Source: Flavobacteriaceae bacterium UBA3159 (lineage in GTDB: Bacteria > Bacteroidota > Bacteroidia > Flavobacteriales > Flavobacteriaceae). Taken from it: a stretch of DNA of 64,000 nucleotides. The notes under the pieces were generated by a model that was given only the letters and a program-made list of their open reading frames with translations, ran no database searches and was not told the DNA's origin. Shown here piece after piece: positions 37,237 to 45,605 of the stretch; the stretch's first letter is position 1, and each line of letters starts with the position of its first letter. The stretch is from contig DEYL01000056.1 of assembly GCA_002364535.1 (NCBI GenBank), forward strand, positions 1 through 64,000, given 5' to 3'. The position numbers were made by a program, and so were the translations under genes.

Positions 37237-38028
37237 ATGAGCACTACTCTATTTGACCTGACCGGACAGGTCGCCTTGGTTACCGGTGCGACGCACGGAC
37301 TGGGAATGGCTATGGCTAAGGGAATTGGCAAGGCTGGAGCCAATGTAATCATTAATGGTAACAGTTCGCAAGAGAAAATTGATAAGGCGGTTGAAATTTT
37401 TAAATCAGAAGGGATTCAAGCTTTTGGCTATCGTTTTGATGTAACTAATGAAGAGGAAGTACTAAAGACAATCGAAAGGATTGAGGATGAAGTGGGCCCC
37501 ATTGATGTTTTGGTCAATAACGCCGGTATCATCAAACGCACCCCACTGGTGGATATGGAGGTGGCCGATTTTGAGCAGGTCATTAAAGTTGATTTAGTCA
37601 GTCCCTTTATCGTTTCCAAAGCGGTGGTCAAAGGTATGATCCAACGCAAAGCAGGTAAGATTATCAATATTTGCTCTATGATGAGCGAACTGGGCAGAAA
37701 TACTGTTGGGGCCTATGCTGCTGCAAAGGGAGGTTTGAAAATGCTGACTCAAAACATGTGTGTCGAATGGGCACCTCATAACATTCAAGTCAACGGTATT
37801 GGCCCGGGTTATTTTGCGACCGAACAGACAAAACCCATACGAGTAGACGGTCACCCATTCAACGAATTTATACTCAACAGGACACCTTCTGGACTTTGGG
37901 GACACCCAGATGAGTTGCAAGGAGCAGCGGTATTTCTCAGTTCAAATGCCAGTAATTTTGTCAATGGACAAATCCTTTATGTAGATGGTGGTATATTAGC
38001 CACCATTGGTAAACCCTCTAACGAGTAA
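37237..38028 (+). CDS. kduD: 2-keto-3-deoxygluconate dehydrogenase (SDR family)
   Basis: 263 residues. SDR motifs GATHGLGMAMAKG near residue 20, NNAGIIKRTPL near 90, INICSMMSELGRNTVGAYAA with the catalytic Ser, Tyr and then AAKGG, and NGQILYVDGGILA at the C-terminus. KduD reduces the KduI product to 2-keto-3-deoxygluconate with NADH. Last gene of the 13-gene operon; the following 174 bases hold an inverted repeat but no classical terminator. Confidence 0.95.
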   Translation: MSTTLFDLTGQVALVTGATHGLGMAMAKGIGKAGANVIINGNSSQEKIDKAVEIFKSEGIQAFGYRFDVTNEEEVLKTIERIEDEVGPIDVLVNNAGIIKRTPLVDMEVADFEQVIKVDLVSPFIVSKAVVKGMIQRKAGKIINICSMMSELGRNTVGAYAAAKGGLKMLTQNMCVEWAPHNIQVNGIGPGYFATEQTKPIRVDGHPFNEFILNRTPSGLWGHPDELQGAAVFLSSNASNFVNGQILYVDGGILATIGKPSNE

Positions 38029-38132
38029 TCATTTTTTACCGGATTATTTTACTTCTCCTAGTGTGCGGCTATCCTGATCGCTGTCCCCCTTCTGTGATCC
38101 TAAAAACCACCTCAACAAACTTTAATCTAGAT

Positions 38133-38168
38133 GGCTAATAAGTGCTGTAACCCCTTTCATTATTAGCC
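38133..38168. repeat. Inverted repeat between kduD and the convergent epimerase gene
   Basis: Perfect 9-base arms GGCTAATAA and TTATTAGCC separated by 18 bases. No T-run follows on either strand in the position needed for a standard terminator (an A-run follows on the plus strand), so it may be a bidirectional stop of weak type or an RNA hairpin only. Confidence 0.5.
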
Positions 38169-38202
38169 TAATAAAAAAACCACTTTGGATAATTAAATAA
38201 AA

Positions 38203-39333
38203 TTAATACTTAGAAAACCGATAAATACTTTTTGTCTGATAAGTTTTTCCGGGGTTTAGAATTGTACTTGGAAATATAGGCTGGTTGGGCGAATCGGGAA
38301 AATGCTGTGTCTCTAAAGCAAAAGATGCCTGGTATTCAAATTTTGTACCGTATTTACCGACATCACTTCCATCCATAAAATTTCCTCCGTAAAATTGTAT
38401 TCCTGGTTCTTCGGTTAAAATATCCATTTGTCTCCCGCTTTTGGGATCGACCACCCTTGCCGCCAAACTCATACTGCCCGGGGATACTTTGTTGAGGACA
38501 AAATTATGGTCATAGCCGCCTCCGTGGCTGAGTTGGGTGTCGGAGCCTTGTTGATTTAAATCCTGACCAATGGTTTTGGCTCTTCTAAAGTCAAAGGGAC
38601 TTCCTTCAACCGATCGTATCTCTCCCAGGGGGATAAGGCTCTCATCTACAGAGGTAAAGTGATCGGCGTTGATCATCAAAAGATGATCGTTGATACTGCC
38701 TTTGGCTTGTCCTGCCAGATTAAAGAAAGCGTGATTGGTCAGGTTGACCGGAGTAGCTTTGTCTGTGCTGGCTTTATAGCTAATACTCAATTCGTTATCA
38801 TTAATCGCGTAGGTAACTTCTACCGTCAAATTTCCCGGATAGCCCATCTCTTCGTCTTTAGACAGATAGGTCATTACAATGGAGTTTTCATTGGCAGAAA
38901 CAACTTCCCACACTTGGTTGTGGAAACCTTCTGGCCCACCGTGGAGGTGATTTTCATTGTTGTTAATAGGCAGTTGATATGTCGTTCCGTCCAATTCAAA
39001 CTTTCCCTTGGCAATGCGATTGCCATACCTTCCGATCAAACATCCGTGATAGGGGGTTTTGGCTCTCTGATAATCCGCTATACTTTTAAAACCCAATACC
39101 ACATCCCCCATTACTCCTTTGCTGTCAGGAGTCAGCAGGCTGACGATCCTTCCACCATAATTGGTAATATAAACTTGGATTTTATCATTTTTTAGTAGGT
39201 ATAGGTCAGTTTTTTTTCCTTTAATTTCTATCTGAAAATCACTGGCTTTTAGCACGAATTCTTTTTTTTTAGCTGGCTCACAAGATACAATGCTCAGCCA
39301 AATTAATGTGAGAGCAATTTTGTTTAAGGTCAT
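38203..39333 (-). CDS. Aldose 1-epimerase (GalM family), lipoprotein
   Basis: 376 residues. Leader with lipobox SIVSC near residue 18, so exported and lipid-anchored. Mutarotase landmarks: YHGCLIGRYGNRIAKG near 100 (Arg/Asn), NENHLHGG near 128 (His), VNLTNHAFFNLAG near 205 (catalytic His), YDHNFVL near 275 (Asp), and FALETQHFPDSPNQP near 335 (catalytic Glu). It interconverts alpha and beta anomers of free hexoses. It is co-directional with the GH2 gene (9-base gap), so the GH2 product may be its substrate. Extracytoplasmic GalM lipoproteins are common in Bacteroidota glycan loci. Confidence 0.93.
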   Translation of the reverse strand: MTLNKIALTLIWLSIVSCEPAKKKEFVLKASDFQIEIKGKKTDLYLLKNDKIQVYITNYGGRIVSLLTPDSKGVMGDVVLGFKSIADYQRAKTPYHGCLIGRYGNRIAKGKFELDGTTYQLPINNNENHLHGGPEGFHNQVWEVVSANENSIVMTYLSKDEEMGYPGNLTVEVTYAINDNELSISYKASTDKATPVNLTNHAFFNLAGQAKGSINDHLLMINADHFTSVDESLIPLGEIRSVEGSPFDFRRAKTIGQDLNQQGSDTQLSHGGGYDHNFVLNKVSPGSMSLAARVVDPKSGRQMDILTEEPGIQFYGGNFMDGSDVGKYGTKFEYQASFALETQHFPDSPNQPIFPSTILNPGKTYQTKSIYRFSKY

Positions 39334-39342
39334 AGGATGAGT

Positions 39343-41211
39343 TTATTCTTTATACAATTTACTGTGTAATTCTTTAAGAGTTTCGGCAGGCATTTTGGTC
39401 ACCTTTCGGTCATAAGTAATCAAACCATTGATTTCTCCTTCAACATCAGTGGTTTGGGTATAGACCGCTGCCGAAAGTCCATTTTTCTCTTTCATCTCTA
39501 ATATCTGATTGAATTTATAGATGTAGTTTTTGAGTAAGTCCTCGGCATTATAATAGGTCTGATAACCCCAATTGCGCATTTCGGGATTCCAGAGGTTTTC
39601 ATTTATGGGATAGCCAATACCTCCAAACTCTCCCACCACCGTAGCCCGGTCGAGCGCAGTAGGAGGGACGGTCAAATCCACATGATAGGTGTGAATGTCG
39701 TAAATATCCCCGCAGGGCCTCAGGGTCCAACCACTGGTGGGGTTAACCAATCGGTCAGGATCTAATTTTTTGACAAAATCGGTGATCCTGCAAGTGTCAT
39801 ATTGTCCCCAGCCTTCGTTAAAAGGAACCCACATCACGATACTGGGTGCATTGTAATGAATGTTCACCATACGACGGAGTTCCCATTCAAATTGGGCCGC
39901 ATCTTCTGAGCGTCTGTTAAGATCATCATCTTCTCTGCGTATTCTTTCTAAGGCATTATAAATTTTATCCTTTCGTTTGGTTTTTTCCATTTCCTCTTCC
40001 GTTTTCAATACCAATCTGTTGTAGGAGGGCATGTCTTGCCAGACCATGATTCCTAACTTGTCGCAATGATAATACCATCGATCCGGTTCGATTTTAACGT
40101 GTTTTCGAATCATGTTGAAGCCCATGGCTTTGGTCATTTCAATATCGTATCGCATGGCTTTATCGGAAGGGGGTGTCAAAAGTCCATCGGGCCACCAACC
40201 CTGGTCGAGAGTACCGTAATGAAATAGTGGGATATTGTTCAAAAATAGGTATTTGACCCCTTTGTGATTGCCCAAACTGATCTTTCGCATACCAAAATAA
40301 CTCTCCACACGATCGATTTCCGTTCCTGAGGGATTCATCAAACTCATGCTTACATCGTATAAGTGAGGATGATCAGGAGACCACAATTTTGGAGTATCTA
40401 TTCTTAAGGTCAGCGGTACATTGGGTTTAATTTCCGCTGATGTGACTTTCTCCCCATTGAAAAAAACGGTTGTTCTCACCATATATCCTGATACCAAGCT
40501 CTGATTACTTAAAGGGATTAGGGTTACTGTATTTTCATCTATATTGGTGGTTGTTTTGACCTGCTTTATGTAAGCTTCAGATGAGACCGCCTCCAACCAA
40601 ACCGTTTGCCATACTCCACTTACAGGGGTATAATATATACCACTGGCATTGATCTGTTGCTTGCCTCGTGGTTGGGAACTGAAGTTGGTGGCATCCTCAA
40701 CTGCCAAAACGATTTTTTGTAGCCCATTAGGTTTTAAATAGGGCGTAATATTAAATGAAAAGCGGTCAAAGCCCCCTTTGTGAGATCCTACCAAAATATC
40801 GTTTACCCAAACATCGCTTTTGTAATCGACAGCTTCGAAATGGATTACCACATCTTTTTCACTCCAGTTTTTGGGAAGCTCAAAGTTTTTTCTGTACCAC
40901 ATTTTATCCTCCGGTTTGATATTTTTTCCGACCCCCGACAGAGGAGATTCAAAACTAAAAGGAACTAAAATTTTTCCCTGATACCGCTTGGGTTGGATTT
41001 CATTAGTTTTTAAAATGGCATAGTCCCAAAGTCCGTTGAGATTTTTCCAATGGGCCCTTTTGAATTGGGGACGTGGATACTCTTGCCAAACATTTTCAGG
41101 ATTGACTGTCTTGGCCCATTGGCTCATGATCTTTCCTTCTAACGCCTTCCAACTTTGTGCTTGGACCCCGGTTATATAGATCAGTACGAAAAAAATGAAT
41201 TTGCTTCTCAT
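39343..41211 (-). CDS. GH2 glycoside hydrolase (beta-glucuronidase/beta-galactosidase-like)
   Basis: 622 residues. Signal peptide ending GVQAQ, so periplasmic. Sugar-binding domain (LVPFSFESPLSGVG, MWYRKNFELP, VWVNDILVGSHKGGF at 85-147), immunoglobulin-like domain to about 310, and TIM barrel with MIRKHVKIEPDRWYY. Candidate acid/base Glu466 in MWVPFNEGWGQYDT and nucleophile Glu528 in VVGEFGG. It is rather short for beta-galactosidase and near the beta-glucuronidase size. In this uronate context a beta-glucuronidase acting on saturated ends is attractive, but the GH2 family also holds galactosidases and mannosidases. Paired with the GalM lipoprotein gene downstream. Confidence 0.92.
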   Translation of the reverse strand: MRSKFIFFVLIYITGVQAQSWKALEGKIMSQWAKTVNPENVWQEYPRPQFKRAHWKNLNGLWDYAILKTNEIQPKRYQGKILVPFSFESPLSGVGKNIKPEDKMWYRKNFELPKNWSEKDVVIHFEAVDYKSDVWVNDILVGSHKGGFDRFSFNITPYLKPNGLQKIVLAVEDATNFSSQPRGKQQINASGIYYTPVSGVWQTVWLEAVSSEAYIKQVKTTTNIDENTVTLIPLSNQSLVSGYMVRTTVFFNGEKVTSAEIKPNVPLTLRIDTPKLWSPDHPHLYDVSMSLMNPSGTEIDRVESYFGMRKISLGNHKGVKYLFLNNIPLFHYGTLDQGWWPDGLLTPPSDKAMRYDIEMTKAMGFNMIRKHVKIEPDRWYYHCDKLGIMVWQDMPSYNRLVLKTEEEMEKTKRKDKIYNALERIRREDDDLNRRSEDAAQFEWELRRMVNIHYNAPSIVMWVPFNEGWGQYDTCRITDFVKKLDPDRLVNPTSGWTLRPCGDIYDIHTYHVDLTVPPTALDRATVVGEFGGIGYPINENLWNPEMRNWGYQTYYNAEDLLKNYIYKFNQILEMKEKNGLSAAVYTQTTDVEGEINGLITYDRKVTKMPAETLKELHSKLYKE

Positions 41212-41426
41212 GATTAGTATTTTTTCAACAGAAAGATATAAAAAAGTTGGTTTGGTTAAATTTTTTTTTTAAACCGCTTAAAGCTCTTTGATTATTGTCA
41301 CTCAATTTTTTTTGAAAATTTTCTATTTTGTATATTTAACAGTAAATTGATGAAGAATTTTGAACCTTTTTGGAATGAGATTGTCAGTTTTTTTTTGGCA
41401 TCACAAATTTTTTTCAAATCCTCAAT

Positions 41427-41768
41427 ATGGGTGATTATGTATCTTTTCTGTTCTATCACGGCATTGTGGCTATTATACAGCCCATTTTGCCTTTACTTTT
41501 GTTATTAGAATTTATGATTGGTATAATTCAGAAAAACCCTCAGACCAAAGTTTATCAAACCATCTTTTTGATCTATTCATTCAATCGTTTTAAAGGTCGC
41601 TTTATCGACATCTATTTTGGTAAGTTTATTGCACTTTTTATGGATGTTGTTCGCGCCCCCGGTCAAATAAGTAAATTGGCCTATATCTTTCTCTCTCCCG
41701 GTTTGAATTATAACGGAAACCACAGGACAGCCAAAATGATTCGAGACGAGTATCTGGCACAAGTATAA
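41427..41768 (+). CDS. Small membrane protein, possibly an internally deleted sterol-desaturase-type gene
   Basis: 113 residues. Two strongly hydrophobic stretches (residues about 10-35 and 42-70) with FLIYSFNRFKGRFIDIYFGK, then a polar tail LSPGLNYNGNHRTAKMIRDE. The front half resembles the start of membrane-bound fatty-acid hydroxylase/sterol desaturases and the tail resembles their C-terminal GPGW..dG...T..lR..Y segment. The His-rich catalytic middle is absent. I infer, with low certainty, an internally deleted remnant. It sits 29 bases before a DUF1080 gene. If it is a real small membrane protein, its role is unknown. Confidence 0.35.
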   Translation: MGDYVSFLFYHGIVAIIQPILPLLLLLEFMIGIIQKNPQTKVYQTIFLIYSFNRFKGRFIDIYFGKFIALFMDVVRAPGQISKLAYIFLSPGLNYNGNHRTAKMIRDEYLAQV

Positions 41769-41797
41769 TAAAAGCAACATTAAAATATAATCAAAAA

Positions 41798-42496
41798 ATG
41801 AACAAATTCACTAATATTCTATCAATCATAACCTTATTTTTTTCTTGTCAAAACCATAATTCCGAAATATTTAATGGTTCCAACCTTGATGGTTGGGTCA
41901 ATTATGGTGGAGGAAAGTTTTATGTAGAAAATGAATGTATTGTGGCAGAGGCCGTCATGGGCTTACCCAATACCTTTTTACATACCAAAAAAAAATTCCA
42001 AAATTTTGAATTGGAATTTGATGTCAAACTGGATACGGTTCTAAACTCGGGTGTTCAGATCCGAAGTAATATATACTCTGAAGATACTGAAACCATTCGT
42101 TGGGGAGGACGTTTCGATGAGGAAGGCGAAAAGAGTCTTAAATATATTCGCCGCAAGGCCGGGGTTTTTTGGGGCTATCAAATCGAAATCGATCCTACCT
42201 TCAGAGCATGGAGCGGAGCCATATATGAAGAAGCAGGAAGAGGATTTCTCCAAACACCGGGAATCAACCAAAAGGTTAAAGCTGCTTTTAAGCCTTTGGA
42301 GTGGAATCACTTTAAGGTCAGGGTGAAAGACAACCACATTCAGTCATGGGTCAATGGAGTTATGATTGGTGATGTCTATGACGATCTGACCGATAATGGT
42401 TACATCGCACTTCAGCTTCACGGCATTGGCAAGAAAAAAATGAAAGCCAACAAAAAAATACGTTGGAAAAACTTAAGTTTAAAAGAACTTAAGTGA
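41798..42496 (+). CDS. DUF1080 (3-keto-disaccharide hydrolase-like) lipoprotein
   Basis: 232 residues. Lipoprotein leader ending LFFSC. Concanavalin-like DUF1080 domain: IFNGSNLDGWVNYGGG at the start, FELEFDVKLDTVLNSGVQIRS with the typical N-S-G, GYQIEIDP, EWNHFKVRVKDNHIQSWVNG and YIALQLHGIGKK at the end. Members of this family act on 3-keto-glycosides, cleaving them after a Gfo/Idh/MocA oxidoreductase has oxidised C3. Two such oxidoreductases and another DUF1080 protein are encoded within 10 kb on the same strand. The next gene starts three bases after its stop. Substrate unknown. Confidence 0.85.
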   Translation: MNKFTNILSIITLFFSCQNHNSEIFNGSNLDGWVNYGGGKFYVENECIVAEAVMGLPNTFLHTKKKFQNFELEFDVKLDTVLNSGVQIRSNIYSEDTETIRWGGRFDEEGEKSLKYIRRKAGVFWGYQIEIDPTFRAWSGAIYEEAGRGFLQTPGINQKVKAAFKPLEWNHFKVRVKDNHIQSWVNGVMIGDVYDDLTDNGYIALQLHGIGKKKMKANKKIRWKNLSLKELK

Positions 42497-42498
42497 TT

Positions 42499-42717
42499 AT
42501 GAAAATAAAATTATTGAGTCTATTAGTTGTATTTTTTACTTTAGGTTGTAAAAAAACAAGTTCACAAGATCAATGCAAGGGACCAAGTCAGAATACTCCT
42601 TGCACCAAAGAATATATGCCTGTTTGTGGTTGTGACGGAATCACCTATGGAAATGATTGTGTGGCCGAAGCCTCTGGTGTTAGATCATGGACAGAGGGGA
42701 GTTGCTATAAAAATTAA
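42499..42717 (+). CDS. Small lipoprotein with a Kazal-type domain
   Basis: 72 residues from ATG 42499 (a GTG two codons earlier overlaps the previous stop). Leader ending FFTLGC, then one Kazal-like domain: C-x6-PC-x6-PVCGCDGITYGNDCVAEASGV...C, with six Cys beyond the lipid-anchored one. Eukaryotic Kazal domains inhibit serine proteases; bacterial single-domain lipoproteins of this type are common in Flavobacteriia and their role is not established. It is wedged between DUF1080 and the PSCyt/PSD1 gene, with 149 bases to the latter. Confidence 0.8.
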   Translation: MKIKLLSLLVVFFTLGCKKTSSQDQCKGPSQNTPCTKEYMPVCGCDGITYGNDCVAEASGVRSWTEGSCYKN

Positions 42718-42866
42718 TTCTTTTTAATTTCAATGATATAAAAATTAATGATTGGTTGACTTTATGATGGTTACACTCCAAATTTTAAAGAATAAAAAAA
42801 TTAAGGTCCTTTCGGGGTGATCAATTTTAAATTGTATAAATAACAGAGTTAGTTCAAATAATTTTG

Positions 42867-45605
42867 ATGATTAGAGAGAAAAGAGTAGGGGTTGTATTGG
42901 CTGTAATTTTGGTACTCATAGGATTTCTTGTTTTGAGTCTAAAACCGGATCATCAAGTTGATTTTTCTACCGAAGTCAAACCCATTCTCAACAAACACTG
43001 TATCTCCTGTCATGGTGGGGTAAAGAAAAACAGTGGATTCAGTGTTTTGTTTAAATCCGAAGCCATGGGCGATACCGAATCGGGAAAACCTGCCATTATT
43101 CCTGGGAGTGCTCGAAGGAGTGAGTTGATCCAAAGATTGCACCATACTGATCCCGAGCAGAGAATGCCTTATCAAAAGACCCCATTGTCAGCAGATGAAA
43201 TCAAAACCCTTACCGATTGGATCGATCAGGGCGCCCAATGGGGCTCCCACTGGGCTTACCTGCCTGTTGAAAAAACCGAATTACCTAAAGTAGCCACAGT
43301 TTTTGAAGAAAAAGACTTTATCGTCAACCCCATTGATCATTTTATTGCGGCCAGAATGGAGGAGAAGGATCTTTTACCCAATTCTCCTGCACCAAAAAAC
43401 ATCATTGCAAGACGATTGGCTTTTGACATCACGGGTTTGCCTCCTGATTCAAATCTTTTTCAAAGTTTTGTCAGCGGAGAGATCACCTACGAAAACTATG
43501 TTGACAACTTATTTAACTCCGTTGCCTATGGTGAAAAATGGGCCAGTTGGTGGTTGGATTTGGCCCGATATGCCGATACCATGGGATTTGAAAAAGATCC
43601 GGGAAGAACCATTTGGCATTATCGGGATTGGGTCATCAAGGCACTGAATCGTGATTTGTCCTATGACCAATTCACCATTGAACAGTTGGCCGGAGATCTC
43701 TTGCCCGAACCAACGGCCAATCAATTGATTGCAACTGCTTTCCATCGCAATACCATGAACAACGACGAGGGAGGAACGGATGACGAGGAGTTTAGAGTTG
43801 CCGCGGTTATTGACCGTGTCAATACCACTTTCGACGTATGGCAAAGTACCACCATGAGTTGTGTGCAGTGTCATAGTCATCCCTATGACCCTTTTAGACA
43901 TAAAGAGTATTACAATGTCATGGCTTTTTTCAATAACACCCGCGATGAGGATATTCCCGATGAATCTCCCAACCTGATTGACTACAAGGCGGAAGAACTA
44001 CAAAAAATCAACAATGTATTGGATTGGGTAACTCATGCCGATCCCAAAAAACAAAAGCTTTTTAAGGACTTTATACTGTTTAAAGAACCCAACTATGCTG
44101 CTCATCATTTTAAAGTTATCGATAATGGTTTTGTTTCCGGCCCTAATTTGGGATTAAGAAAAGGAGGTGCCGCAATTATTAAAAATGTAAATACACTGGG
44201 TTATCAAAAGCTCTACCTGAAGTTTGTCGGAAAGACTGATCGTTCCACATTGGTCTTCCGTAAAAATGGGATCAATGGGGAAATCATTGGAAAATTTAAA
44301 ATTTCAAAAAAAGGCAAAAATTTTTATGGGGATCGCCAAGGGCAGATGATCACCTCCATTGATATCACAAAGGAAACAGAAGCATTTGATTTATATGTTC
44401 AACTTCAGACCCAAGATCAGACGTTCAAAAAAGAGCTCGTACTCATCCATTGGATTGCCTTTATGCCCGAATTCCCCGGTAGAGGAAAACCTGGTTATAC
44501 CGTGGCTGGCAAAATCTTAAATGAAGTTTTGAACATCAAAGGAGATGTCACCCCTGTTATGGTCGAAAACCCCGATCACATGAAAAGAAAAACCCATGTT
44601 TTCGATCGGGGCAATTGGATGGTCAAAACGGAGGAGGTACAGACCGGAGTTCCTCAAACGCTTAATCCATGGGAAAAGCGATGGGAAAACAACCGTTTGG
44701 GATTTGCCAAGTGGTTGGTGGATAACAAAAACCCGCTTACTGCTCGAACCCTTGTCAATCGTGTTTGGTATCAGATTTTTGGAAAAGGTTTGGTATCCAC
44801 CATGGAAGATATGGGCACCATGGCCGATCCTCCATCCCATCCGTCACTGCTGGACTGGCTCTCCTATGAGTTTATGCATTCCATGAACTGGAGTGTTAAA
44901 AAGTTGATCAAAACATTATTAATGTCTGCCACCTATCGTCAAAGTTCCACGGTTAGCCACGAAAAGCTGGCTGTTGATGAAAACAATCTTTTCTATGCCA
45001 GAGGCCCCCGATTGAGATTGACCGCCGAAGAAATAAGGGATCAAGCCCTACATGTTTCCGGTTTGTTGAGCGATAAAATGTACGGCCCGGGTGTGATGCC
45101 TCCTCAGCCTGACGGAATTTGGGAACATGCCTATTTGGGCAACCTTTGGAAAACCAGTGAAGGGGAAGACAGATACCGTAGGGGGATCTATACCTATATG
45201 AAACGAACCAGTCCTTATCCTTCCATGATCACTTTTGATGCAGGCAGTAGGGAGGTTTGTTTGGTAAGGCGTTCTCCAACCAATACTCCGCTGCAAGCTT
45301 TAGTAACCATGAACGACCCTGTTTATTTGGAAGCGGCCATGAATTTGGCCAGGGCATACCAAGACAAAGAAAGCAAAATTGCTATTCTTGAAATGTATCA
45401 AAAAGCGACCCTGAGAAAAGTAGATGAAGACAAATTGAAACATTTATTGCTACTCTATGAGGAAGCCAAATCAACTTTTGAAAACAATCCTGATCAATTG
45501 GAAGATTTCTTTGGGATGGATCATCCTACAGATGTTAAAACAGCGTCACTGGCCATTATTGCCAATACCATTATGAACCTAGACGAATTTCTCACCCATG
45601 GATAA
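42867..45605 (+). CDS. PSCyt1-PSCyt2-PSD1 protein with c-type haem sites
   Basis: 912 residues from ATG 42867. One N-terminal hydrophobic helix (about 8-26), then a PSCyt1 cytochrome domain with CISCH (Cys45-His49) and a candidate axial Met100 in RMPY. PSCyt2 (DUF1549) follows: NPIDHFIAARM, RRLAFDITGLPP, WWLDLARYADTMGFEKD, and a second haem motif CVQCH (332-336). C-terminal PSD1 (DUF1553): WLVDNKNPLTARTLVNRVWY, EEIRDQALHVSGLLS, RRSPTNTPLQALVTMNDP. Such proteins abound in Planctomycetes and Verrucomicrobia and occur in Bacteroidota. They are always next to a DUF1501 gene, as here (8-base overlap). The role is unproven; membrane-anchored periplasmic electron transfer linked to glycan oxidation is my inference. 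Confidence 0.92.
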   Translation: MIREKRVGVVLAVILVLIGFLVLSLKPDHQVDFSTEVKPILNKHCISCHGGVKKNSGFSVLFKSEAMGDTESGKPAIIPGSARRSELIQRLHHTDPEQRMPYQKTPLSADEIKTLTDWIDQGAQWGSHWAYLPVEKTELPKVATVFEEKDFIVNPIDHFIAARMEEKDLLPNSPAPKNIIARRLAFDITGLPPDSNLFQSFVSGEITYENYVDNLFNSVAYGEKWASWWLDLARYADTMGFEKDPGRTIWHYRDWVIKALNRDLSYDQFTIEQLAGDLLPEPTANQLIATAFHRNTMNNDEGGTDDEEFRVAAVIDRVNTTFDVWQSTTMSCVQCHSHPYDPFRHKEYYNVMAFFNNTRDEDIPDESPNLIDYKAEELQKINNVLDWVTHADPKKQKLFKDFILFKEPNYAAHHFKVIDNGFVSGPNLGLRKGGAAIIKNVNTLGYQKLYLKFVGKTDRSTLVFRKNGINGEIIGKFKISKKGKNFYGDRQGQMITSIDITKETEAFDLYVQLQTQDQTFKKELVLIHWIAFMPEFPGRGKPGYTVAGKILNEVLNIKGDVTPVMVENPDHMKRKTHVFDRGNWMVKTEEVQTGVPQTLNPWEKRWENNRLGFAKWLVDNKNPLTARTLVNRVWYQIFGKGLVSTMEDMGTMADPPSHPSLLDWLSYEFMHSMNWSVKKLIKTLLMSATYRQSSTVSHEKLAVDENNLFYARGPRLRLTAEEIRDQALHVSGLLSDKMYGPGVMPPQPDGIWEHAYLGNLWKTSEGEDRYRRGIYTYMKRTSPYPSMITFDAGSREVCLVRRSPTNTPLQALVTMNDPVYLEAAMNLARAYQDKESKIAILEMYQKATLRKVDEDKLKHLLLLYEEAKSTFENNPDQLEDFFGMDHPTDVKTASLAIIANTIMNLDEFLTHG

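Noticed and set aside
38659..39195. 178-codon plus-strand open frame inside the aldose epimerase gene
   Set aside because: Antisense to intact mutarotase motifs, with no signal, motif or promoter of its own.
43509..43901. 130-codon minus-strand open frame inside the PSCyt/PSD1 gene
   Set aside because: The forward frame carries the haem motif and domain hallmarks; the reverse text is not protein-like.
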